NCBI GenBank assembly: GCA_041689995.1
Contig: JBDNFD010000125.1
Span: 1-6,608 of the forward strand
DNA: 6,608 nucleotides
Reading direction: 5' to 3'
Source of the DNA: DASSWG01 sp041689995
GTDB lineage: Bacteria; Bacteroidota; Bacteroidia; Flavobacteriales; Flavobacteriaceae
Shown here piece by piece: positions 1-4,728 of the stretch. The notes under the pieces were generated by a model that was not told where the DNA came from, searched no databases, and saw only the letters and a list, made by a program, of their open reading frames with translations. Positions within the stretch are counted from its first letter, which is position 1, and each line of letters begins with the position of its first letter. Made by a program: the position numbers and the translations under genes.

Positions 1-126
1 AACAAAATAGCCCTGAATTTATTGAAAAACGAGAAATCACTTAATATTGGGGTGAAGAGCAGACGAATGAAGGCTGGCTGGGACAATGCATACCTTGTCA
101 AGGTATTAGAACTTATGAAAGTTTAA
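1..126 (+). CDS. ISAs1-family transposase, C-terminal fragment (cut by window edge)
   Basis: Frame 1 is open from the first base to a TAA at 124-126 and gives 41 residues. They read IALNLLKNEKSLNIGVKSRR followed by MKAGWDNAYLVKVLELMKV. A run of this kind (R/A-LNLLK-x-E, then K-x-R-x-x-A-x-W-D-x-x-Y-L-x-x-V-L) is how I remember the extreme C terminus of ISAs1 (H-repeat-like) DDE transposases in Bacteroidetes. The catalytic residues would lie upstream, outside the window, so intactness cannot be judged. The stop lies 13 bp before a sequence ending in CCCTG that may be the IS right end. The family call rests on recalled similarity of a short tail. Confidence 0.72.
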   Translation, partial: NKIALNLLKNEKSLNIGVKSRRMKAGWDNAYLVKVLELMKV

Positions 127-139
127 TGCGTTTGCCCTG
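119..139. repeat. Putative right terminal inverted repeat of the ISAs1-type element
   Basis: The sequence directly after the transposase stop reads AATGCGTTTGCCCTG, so read inward from the end the element would begin CAGGGCAAACGC. ISAs1-family elements, as I remember them, have terminal repeats beginning CAGGG and placed within a few bases of the transposase stop. The matching left end is outside the window, so the boundary at 139 is an inference. Confidence 0.4.
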
Positions 140-390
140 TTTGGTTTTGCTGAAGGGTTGGCATTGGGGGTAGGAGTAAAACCAATCCCAAAAAACCGGG
201 ACAAGTTGTGCCAATTGAGCGTTGGCAGAAAAACAAAAAATGCGGGTGGGCAAAAATTAAATCTTTGCGTGTTGGCTCGTGTGTCTGTCGATATGTTTTT
301 TTAGTCGTCAAGTTCAATTCTCTTTATTTTGTTGTCCGTTCGCTTTTTCGGAGATGTTGGTTTTTTTTACATTCCAGCTAACGTCAACTT
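140..390. other. Gene-free stretch between ISAs1 end and IS110 remnant, with scattered GTTGGC motifs
   Basis: I see no credible gene here. An open frame on the minus strand (123-317) has a composition unlike a protein gene. Three GTTGGC motifs occur (about 155-160, 220-225 and 269-274), the same hexamer that ends the repeats of the right-hand array. The stretch around 230-274 (AATGCGGGTGGGC to TGTTGGCTC) looks like the right half of such a repeat without its left partner. It may be repeat debris cut by the ISAs1 insertion. At 377-383 the heptamer GCTAACG sits just outside the IS110 stop codon. Confidence 0.35.
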
Positions 391-1767
391 CTAGTTACTG
401 ATATTCAATGAATTATTAAAACCGACGTCTTCTGGTTTGATTTCGAATTTAATGATATTTCTTTTGATCCTGTTGACGAGTTTTTGTTTTCTCTTTTGGT
501 CCAAGAACAAATATTCGGTGGGAGGGCTGTAACAAGTTCCTTTTACGAGCATGTTCCAAATGATCACGGCAAGTTTTCTTGCCGTGGCGCTTACGGCTGT
601 TGCCCTTCCTTTTTTATAATTGATCCTTTTAAAAAAATCTGCGAGGTGCCCCTCTGTCAGGTCCCCTATTGCATTAGCGGCTTGTCGTAGTGCCACTTTT
701 AATCTATTGCTTCCCTTTGGCAGGTGGTGGCTGAGTACTTTTCCGCCACTTATTTTGTTGTTGGGCGCGAGCCTGAGCCACGAGGTAAATTGTTTGGCAG
801 AGGATTTTTTAATTCCCTCTAATCCTATTTCGCTTATCAAGGCCATTATTGTGGCATCGTTCACTCCTTCGATGGCCATTAGGTCCACCCCTTCGAAATA
901 TTGATAGGAGAGTTGGTTGATATCGGCCCCTCGTATGGTGTTCTTGTTTTTTCTCTTGTAGGGCTTTTTTGATGCAATGTGCTGTTTTTTGTCATCATCC
1001 TTGTCAATGACCTGTTCAAGATGGTTTTTGATCTGAAGGCCACTTGGTTTATTTGTTTTTGAAGGTGCAGGTAAGTTTCCCATTCTTGTTTTAGGGCAAA
1101 GAAATAATCTTCCCGGCCATTATATTGGAGTGCCTTCGCTATTTCACTTTCTGGTTTTTTACAATTGTAGTGCCTGTGCTTTGCCAGTTCTTTCCCGGAA
1201 TTTTCACCGGCCACGAAAGCGGTGATTATTTTTGTGCCCGTAAGCCCCACAATGTCTTTTACCACTACGTCCAGTCGCATATTCATAAGCCTGAGGTACT
1301 TCTGCATTTTTAGGATGGCACTTGCGGATTGTTTCAGGATATTTTGCCTGTGCCGGGAATAGGTCCTAACGACGGCCGTGGTGCTGTCGGGCAGAAAACT
1401 ACTGCTCAACAGCCCAAGGGTGTGCAGTTTTTGGATCCACTGGCTCCCGATAGCTATCGGGATTGATGTCGGTCTTTTTTCCTTTTATGTTTTTGGTCTG
1501 CCGTCCATTTACCAATATTACATCAAAGCCATAAACAACCAACGAGGAGAACAGGTTTTGCCAATAGGTGCCCGTGCTTTCCATGGCGGTCACTACCTTG
1601 TGTTTTTTTAACCACTCACAGAGTTCTTGATGGTCTTGGCTGTACACGCTAAATTCTTTTACGTCCTGGGCATTTTGCCCTACTGCAACCCAATGGCTTC
1701 TGCTGCCCACATCAATCCCGGCCGCATTGGGATTGACCACTTCCAGTGAAATTTACTCTTTTTTCAT
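391..1767 (-). pseudogene. IS110-family transposase, inactivated
   Basis: Three minus-strand frames together spell one IS110-family (DEDD plus serine) transposase of normal size, about 450 codons. The start is best placed at the ATG at 1767, but the fifth codon is TAA (1755-1753); a GTG at 1740 would restart translation just past it. Frame one has the RuvC-like N terminus (AAGIDVGSRSHWVAVGQ, AMESTGTYWQNLF, GRQTKNIKGKKTDI). It is broken at 1445-1462 by an 18-bp palindrome. Frame two resumes QWIQKLHTLGLLSSSFLPD and runs to about 1040, where a one-base shift moves into frame three. Frame three holds the Transposase_20-like part (FEGVDLMAIEGVNDATIMAL, then LRLAPNNKISGGK with the probable catalytic serine) and ends at TAG 391-393. 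The family normally has DxKDC where the palindrome now lies, so an acidic active-site residue is probably lost. Three lesions make a functional product very unlikely. G+C is visibly higher than in the cassette genes to the right. Confidence 0.9.
1445..1462. repeat. 18-bp perfect palindrome inserted in the transposase gene
   Basis: TCCCGATAGCTATCGGGA is its own reverse complement. The transposase reads TDI before it and QWIQKLH after it. IS110 relatives carry TDxKDCQW at this point, that is AA-GGACT-GC on the coding strand, whereas here AA and GC flank the palindrome. The net gain of 13 bases explains the frameshift exactly. A near-identical copy (with one extra G) lies in the group II intron at 2238-2256. 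The ancestral KDC is recalled from the family, not seen here. Confidence 0.75.
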
Positions 1768-2034
1768 TACAAATAGATTAAAGGGTTAATAAAAAAAGCT
1801 CCAGGAAATGTAACTACGTATTTTGAAATTATTCCAATCGGGATTACCATAAAAAAAGTATCACCATTAAACTCAAACCCAAGCAATGATATTCTATTGC
1901 TTTTTACATTCAGACCTTGATTGCTGTCGGGCTTTAAAAACACCAATGCGAAAACCGGCCTTAACAAGGAGCTAGAACACAAAGATACGCCCGTTAGCGA
2001 AAAAACTCAACTCGATTTTTTAGTAGGGGGATTG
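1768..2034 (-). other. Leader region upstream of the IS110 transposase; no convincing gene
   Basis: This 267-bp stretch separates the transposase ATG from the first array repeat. A 71-codon minus-strand frame (1767-1982) starts only at a TTG inside the promoter -7 box and ends at a TAA overlapping the transposase ATG; I recognise no family in it and do not call it a gene. In the IS110 group the sequence upstream of the transposase encodes the structured bridge RNA that pairs with target and donor DNA. A promoter firing into this stretch fits that role, but I did not identify the guide loops. The heptamer CGTTAGC at 1992-1998 mirrors GCTAACG at 377-383 beyond the other end of the transposase. 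Confidence 0.4.
1980..2010 (-). promoter_or_regulatory. Bacteroidetes-type promoter reading toward the IS110 transposase
   Basis: On the minus strand TTG (2010-2008) is followed after exactly 20 bases by TATCTTTG (1987-1980). This fits the Bacteroidetes sigma-ABfr consensus TTG-N19-21-TAnnTTTG. Transcription would begin near 1973 and run through the leader into the dead transposase. No stable ORF starts at that point, so it could make a leader or bridge RNA. Confidence 0.6.
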
Positions 2035-2049
2035 TTGCCAACGGCAAGT
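2035..2049. repeat. Array repeat 1, left piece (interrupted by the group II intron)
   Basis: TTGCCAACGGCAAGT is the left end of an array repeat whose remainder lies at 2771-2888. It matches TTGCCACAACGGCAAGT at 4594-4610 except for two bases. Joined to 2771 it gives AACGGCAAGTATATGA, paralleling AACGGCAAGTATAAGA of repeat 3. The two pieces total 133 bp. Confidence 0.8.
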
Positions 2050-2089
2050 GTCGAGTAGGCAAGGGAAATTTCACCCCGAGCCTCTCACA
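2050..2089 (-). ncRNA. Group II intron domain VI with bulged branch-point adenosine
   Basis: The strand reads GAGAGGCTCGGGG, a loop, then CCCTTGCCTACTCGAC. GAG/CTC and GGC/GCC pair around a bulged TA, and a G-rich upper stem closes the loop. The bulged A (position 2056) is seventh from the 3' end, the expected place for the lariat branch point. The usual short linker to domain V is replaced by a 21-nt palindrome. Confidence 0.85.
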
Positions 2090-2110
2090 CCCGCCTGCCG
2101 GACGGGCGGG
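2090..2110. repeat. GC-rich palindrome inserted between intron domains V and VI
   Basis: CCCGCC and GGCGGG-type arms flank a short loop in the 21-bp sequence CCCGCCTGCCGGACGGGCGGG. It lies exactly between the last base of domain V and the TGTGAGAGG that begins the domain VI region. In ordinary group II introns this linker is only a few nucleotides, so the palindrome looks like an addition. Confidence 0.7.
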
Positions 2111-2144
2111 GAACCGTGCTTGAAAGTCTCCCATCATACGGCTC
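2111..2144 (-). ncRNA. Group II intron domain V (catalytic hairpin)
   Basis: These 34 nt read GAGCCGTATG on the 5' side and CACGGTTC at the 3' end. The lower helix GAGCCGT/ACGGTTC pairs fully with the customary G-U and carries the AGC catalytic triad at positions 2-4. A two-base bulge (AG, positions 25-26) separates it from an upper stem that closes on a GAGA tetraloop, a GNRA loop. The upper stem has one T-T mismatch and one G-U pair. Length, triad, bulge and loop together are diagnostic for domain V. Confidence 0.92.
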
Positions 2145-2237
2145 TTCTAACGTAATATACAAAGATAGCTCATCCTTTTCCAAGTTGGCAGACTGCACAT
2201 CAAATTAGCCCATCCCTTTGCTCCATTTCCATTACAG

Positions 2238-2256
2238 TCCCGGATAGCTATCGGGA
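2238..2256. repeat. Second copy of the TCCCGATAGCTATCGGGA palindrome (one extra G)
   Basis: TCCCGGATAGCTATCGGGA differs from the palindrome in the IS110 gene (1445-1462) by one inserted G. It lies in the intron just upstream of domain V, near the domain III-IV region, so the same short palindrome occurs in two unrelated mobile elements of this window. Confidence 0.75.
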
Positions 2257-2310
2257 TCATCACTACTACGAATGAGTCCGCCCCTATATAACACATCGGT
2301 ATTTTGCCTC

Positions 2311-2553
2311 TCCCGCCTCAAGCGGGATTGCACATTTCCCTTTGCATTATTATGCAGGTTCCCGAGTTCCGTAAATAAGCCCGAATAATGGTCCCCGAAA
2401 ATACGGGGCATGCTATGCCTCCTAAATGATCCCGAAGCTTCGGGACCGCCCAGCCAATAAACAGGTGACCGCTAGACTTGTAATGTTTGTCTTACTTCAA
2501 ACACTTTTGACAGAATGTAGCACTTTCTCAGCCTGCCCCGCTTTTTGGCGGGG
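2311..2553. repeat. Cluster of four further GC-rich inverted repeats in the intron
   Basis: TCCCGCCTCAAGCGGGA (2311-2326, arms TCCCGC/GCGGGA), CCCCGAAAATACGGGG (2393-2408), the perfect palindrome TCCCGAAGCTTCGGGA (2430-2445) and CCCCGCTTTTTGGCGGGG (2536-2553) each form a strong hairpin. Some may be normal stems of intron domains I-III. Their shared TCCCG..CGGGA style, matching the inserted palindromes elsewhere, suggests that several are later additions. Confidence 0.6.
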
Positions 2554-2770
2554 ACACTTCATCAGAGGTTCATTTGCATTCATCTCCATTATTCATGCCT
2601 GACCAGCTCTTGGCATGGCCTTTTCCATAACGCTCAATACCTTGGCTCTTTACCAAAGCACCTTATGGTGGTTTGATGCTCTCTCCTGTAGGACAACACC
2701 GGTGGGTCGGTTCCATCATCTTATAAACAGTTGCGTAACGATTTTCAGCCGTTCGTTACTCTCGGCACAC

Positions 2771-2888
2771 ATATGAAAAGTAGCGTGTAAATAAGCACAT
2801 ACTTTTCCGACTAAAGTAGCGTTAATAAGTAAGCGATACAAATAGAATTAAACACTAAATAGCTATTTTTTATACACGTTGTTGGCAA
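2771..2888. repeat. Array repeat 1, right piece
   Basis: This is the remainder of the repeat begun at 2035-2049. It contains AAGCACATACTTT (2799-2811), shared exactly with repeat 3, and ends GCTATTTTTTATACACG then TTGTTGGCAA. The end pairs with the left piece: TTGCCAAC with GTTGGCAA, and GTATATGAAAAGTAGC with GCTATTTTTTATAC. It forms the left boundary of the DUF2335 unit. Confidence 0.8.
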
Positions 2889-2937
2889 TAGTTGTTTTAT
2901 TTTCGTATCATTAACAACAATTTAAGTCAAAAAGATT

Positions 2938-2945
2938 TACTTTTG
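2938..2945 (+). promoter_or_regulatory. Putative -7 box for the plus-strand DUF2335 unit
   Basis: TACTTTTG fits TAnnTTTG and is followed by CACCC. It lies 27 bp before the ATG at 2972 and 50 bp beyond the repeat end. No TTG is found at the expected 19-21-base spacing upstream, so only half of the consensus is present. Confidence 0.45.
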
Positions 2946-2971
2946 CACCCAATTTCACGTATTTTAGTAAT

Positions 2972-3214
2972 ATGGAATTAAATTTTTTAGAAATGATAGA
3001 CGCAGATAAAAGGACAGACTTTTTGTTTCCAAAGAGGAGTTTTTGGACAGGTTTTTCTAGTGTATTAAGCATTTTCGGAGAACCAAACAAGTTTAATACT
3101 TCAAAGTCAGGAGAAGAAGCTGACTACAAGGCTTTAAAATCCGATTGGGAAATGATTGGACAAGACATTCGTAAAGTAATGTCAGATGAAATTAAATTGT
3201 CAGATTGTGAGTAA
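2972..3214 (+). CDS. Small hypothetical protein (80 aa) upstream of DUF2335 gene
   Basis: I do not recognise a family. The product is 80 residues, soluble and rather acidic, with no signal peptide or membrane segment. It begins MELNFLEMIDADKRTDFLFP. The middle (FWTGFSSVLSIFGEP, about 24-38) is the most hydrophobic part, and the C-terminal half is likely helical (DYKALKSDWEMIGQDIRKVM). The ATG at 2972 is the first in frame, with a poor Shine-Dalgarno as usual in this phylum. Its stop overlaps the start of the next gene, so the two are probably translationally coupled. It is the first gene of a unit bounded by repeats at 2888 and 3705. Confidence 0.75.
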   Translation: MELNFLEMIDADKRTDFLFPKRSFWTGFSSVLSIFGEPNKFNTSKSGEEADYKALKSDWEMIGQDIRKVMSDEIKLSDCE

Positions 3215-3686
3215 ACGAAAGCCCACATCATCTTCAAATCAGAAATCACAAGTAGCAAAAAATAAAAAAGTAGATAAGTTGGAAGATATTCCAATCGAAG
3301 TTGCACAAGTAATTAAGGATTTACCAAAAGAAAAACAACAGACATTAATAAGAGCTTTGTCTGTTAAAAAGCATTATTCAGGTCCTTTACCTGATGGAGA
3401 AAGTATAAAAATTTATAATGATGTTATTCCAAATGGTGGAGACAGACTAATGTCTACTGTTGAAAAACAATTAGACCACAGAATTGATGTCGAAAATATT
3501 GGAGTTAGAAGAACTTTTAATCAAAGTTCGACAGGTCAGTGGATGGGATTTGCTATTGCTATAGTTTTCGGATTTATTGCTTGGGATTTAGCCAAATCTG
3601 GATTTACTGTTGCAGCTTCTATATTAGGAACAGTTGATTTAGTTGCTTTAGTAGCCATATTCATCACAGGTAAATCATCGAAGTAG
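3186..3686 (+). CDS. DUF2335-family membrane protein
   Basis: The 166-residue product has a lysine-rich N terminus (about 8-35), then the motif HYSGPLPDGESIKIYNDVIP with NGGDRLM and VEKQLDHR (63-99). This is how DUF2335 proteins read (SGPLP, a tyrosine, IPGAADRIL, then an ExQxxHR helix). Two hydrophobic segments follow (about 118-135 and 141-161), a hairpin in the inner membrane. The biochemical role of DUF2335 is unknown to me. The listed ATG overlaps the upstream gene by 29 bases. A GTG at 3207 (VSKRKP) overlaps by only 8 and is an equally likely start. The stop is 19 bp before repeat 2. A short TAGAG/CTCTA hairpin after the stop is too weak to call a terminator. Family call fairly sure; start uncertain. 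Confidence 0.82.
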   Translation: MKLNCQIVSKRKPTSSSNQKSQVAKNKKVDKLEDIPIEVAQVIKDLPKEKQQTLIRALSVKKHYSGPLPDGESIKIYNDVIPNGGDRLMSTVEKQLDHRIDVENIGVRRTFNQSSTGQWMGFAIAIVFGFIAWDLAKSGFTVAASILGTVDLVALVAIFITGKSSK

Positions 3687-3704
3687 AGTAATTCGCTCTA
3701 ATTA

Positions 3705-3896
3705 TTGCCAACGTTTAGGCTATGGGCAGTGCGGGCAAAAAATGCAATGATTTTCGAGGCTCGCAATAAGCCAAAACTTTATTTTTTACTTATTTTTCTA
3801 TTGCGTCAAAATGAAGTTTTGGCGGCTTCGTAAATATACAACTGCTTTCGGGTTTATCACAAATCCCGCATTGACTATAGCCTTTTGTTGTGGCAA
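3705..3896. repeat. Array repeat 2 (192 bp, longest, multi-stem)
   Basis: The outer ends TTGCCAACG and TTGTTGTGGCAA pair. Arms GGCTATGGGCAGTGCGGG (3718-3735) and CCCGCATTGACTATAGCC (3865-3882) pair with a few mismatches. An inner perfect stem GCCAAAACTT (3770-3779)/AAGTTTTGGC (3814-3823) sits inside, with GCAATA/TATTGC as an alternative pairing. It separates two convergent units: DUF2335 ends 19 bp to its left and HicB ends 17 bp to its right. A structured site between convergent genes could also act as a bidirectional terminator. Confidence 0.82.
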
Positions 3897-3912
3897 GTGC
3901 CGCCCTGCTATT

Positions 3913-4308
3913 TTAGGCTGTTTGTAATAAATTTATCCCTGAAAGTTCTTGTCCGATTTGATGAATTCCACTTAATATTTTCTCGGTTTGTTTCGCCGAA
4001 GGTTTTTTATGACCTTGAACATATTGTGATAATAATGTCGCGTTCATCCCAATTTTTTCGGCAAGGAAATTAGCGTTTATTACTTTATAAAATTTGAAAA
4101 ACTGTTGAAAGTCGATTTCAAATTTGATGTCTTTATGGTCTAATTTTATTGTTTCTTCCTCAAAATAAAATTCCGTTGCTTCGTAAGTATTGTTGATTAA
4201 TTCGGGAATGGATTTTCCAGTTGTAAATATTGGATAATCCTCCGAAAATGTCGAAAATCCAGTATCGGTTTTTTCTACGCTCATTATGATTTTTTTCTTT
4301 TTGGTCAT
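3913..4308 (-). CDS. hicB: HicB-type antitoxin with C-terminal helix-turn-helix
   Basis: The 131-residue protein has the HicB layout. A short beta-rich N-terminal domain (KKIIMSVEKTDTGFSTFSED, then YPIFTTGKSIPELINNTYEA, about 5-45) matches the degenerate RNase H-like fold that binds and blocks HicA. A C-terminal XRE-like helix-turn-helix (about 79-116: FLAEKIGMNATLLSQYVQGH, then KKPSAKQTEKIL) should bind the operator in front of hicA. It starts 4 bases after the hicA stop, in the usual toxin-first order, so the two form an operon. The stop lies 17 bp from repeat 2. Antitoxin and autorepressor function is inferred from the family. Confidence 0.9.
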   Translation of the reverse strand: MTKKKKIIMSVEKTDTGFSTFSEDYPIFTTGKSIPELINNTYEATEFYFEEETIKLDHKDIKFEIDFQQFFKFYKVINANFLAEKIGMNATLLSQYVQGHKKPSAKQTEKILSGIHQIGQELSGINLLQTA

Positions 4309-4312
4309 TTTC

Positions 4313-4501
4313 TTATTTTTTAAGTCCCTCGTCCTTTAAAATTTTCTTTTCCAATCCTTTACCCATTTCTTGGCTTCCGTGATTTGGAAATATTATTGTT
4401 CCTTTTTTATTTTCGTGTTGCATTTTTACGTGCGAACCTTTTTGAGAAAATGCGTACCAACCGTCTTTTGTCAAAATTTTGTACAGTTTGGAACATTTCA
4501 T
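4313..4501 (-). CDS. hicA: HicA-type toxin (mRNA interferase)
   Basis: At 62 residues it is a normal-length HicA. The family signature is clear: an N-terminal helix followed by DGWYAFSQKGSHVKMQH, with the catalytic histidine in GSH (H24), then GTIIFPNHGSQEMGKGLEKK with the conserved PNHG. HicA folds like a double-stranded-RNA-binding domain and cleaves mRNA when not held by HicB. All key residues are present, so it looks intact. A promoter lies upstream within the same repeat-bounded unit. Self-sufficient toxin-antitoxin pairs of this kind are common in integron cassette arrays, where they stabilise the array. Confidence 0.93.
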   Translation of the reverse strand: MKCSKLYKILTKDGWYAFSQKGSHVKMQHENKKGTIIFPNHGSQEMGKGLEKKILKDEGLKK

Positions 4502-4527
4502 TTGGTTTACACTTTAAATTGAGGATC

Positions 4528-4558
4528 CAAAGGTAAACTATAATTTACTTTTTTACAA
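4528..4558 (-). promoter_or_regulatory. Promoter of the hicAB operon
   Basis: TTG (4558-4556), 20 bases, then TACCTTTG (4535-4528) on the minus strand is a full match to TTG-N19-21-TAnnTTTG. It sits 26 bp before the hicA ATG, giving a leader of roughly 20 nt. It lies inside the cassette, so the pair would be expressed independently of neighbours. HicB would be expected to bind in this region; I did not resolve an operator palindrome. Confidence 0.72.
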
Positions 4559-4593
4559 ATAGAATTTTAAATCGAAGACGTTTTTTTTTGCAT

Positions 4594-4728
4594 TTGCCAC
4601 AACGGCAAGTATAAGAGTAGTGGGGCATTTCGAAGCACATACTTTCAATTTATCGTAATGTTTGTTGCTTGCAAGATATTCATTTTTAGACATTCAGCCC
4701 CATTATCTCTTATACATGTTATGGGCTT
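4594..4728. repeat. Array repeat 3 (135 bp)
   Basis: Starts TTGCCACAACGGCAAGT and ends GTTATGGGCTT. Arms GTATAAGAGTAGTGGGGC (4609-4626) and GCCCCATTATCTCTTATAC (4697-4715) pair almost fully. The interior has GCACATACTTTCAATTTA, shared with repeat 4 and in part with repeat 1. Read on the minus strand, the stop codon of the hydrolase gene (4721-4719) is part of the repeat's terminal CCCATAAC. Confidence 0.85.

Larger units (their letters stand above)
2050..2770 (-). ncRNA. Group II intron RNA without a reverse transcriptase ORF
   Basis: On the minus strand the element begins GTGTGCC at 2770, fitting the GUGYG start of group II introns. It ends CTCGAC at 2050, fitting the usual AY end, after a recognisable domain VI (2050-2089) and domain V (2111-2144). 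A 5'-proximal hairpin GTAACGA/TCGTTAC is visible, and the stretch GTAGTAGTGATGA upstream of domain V is typical of bacterial group II introns near domains III-IV. Domain IV, where the reverse transcriptase/maturase normally sits, is only a few tens of bases here, and no maturase remnant is readable. The intron would have to splice unaided or with a maturase supplied in trans. Removing it leaves a 133-bp repeat colinear with the others, which independently confirms both ends. It carries six GC-rich inverted repeats, one of which splits the domain V-VI linker. I do not assign a structural class. Confidence 0.88.

Noticed and set aside
123..317. Minus-strand 64-codon frame near the left edge
   Set aside because: It overlaps the ISAs1 end and repeat-like DNA and has low-complexity composition.
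484..904. Two plus-strand open frames (484-690 and 620-904)
   Set aside because: They lie opposite the IS110 transposase, have no family-like motifs and are antisense shadows.
1125..1611. Plus-strand open frames (1125-1313, 1378-1611)
   Set aside because: They are antisense to the transposase coding sequence, whose three frames join into a recognisable protein.
1767..1982. Minus-strand 71-codon frame ahead of the transposase
   Set aside because: It needs a TTG start inside the promoter -7 box, ends over the transposase ATG, and matches no family I know; leader or bridge-RNA sequence is more likely.
2160..2167. TATCTTTG -7-like box on the minus strand within the intron
   Set aside because: No TTG at the proper spacing, and it lies just before domain V, where transcription would have no visible target.
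2145..2236. Remnant of a reverse transcriptase in intron domain IV
   Set aside because: The short frame before domain V (LYITLEEPYDGRLSSTV) is the domain V sequence itself read as protein; no RT motif such as YADD is present.
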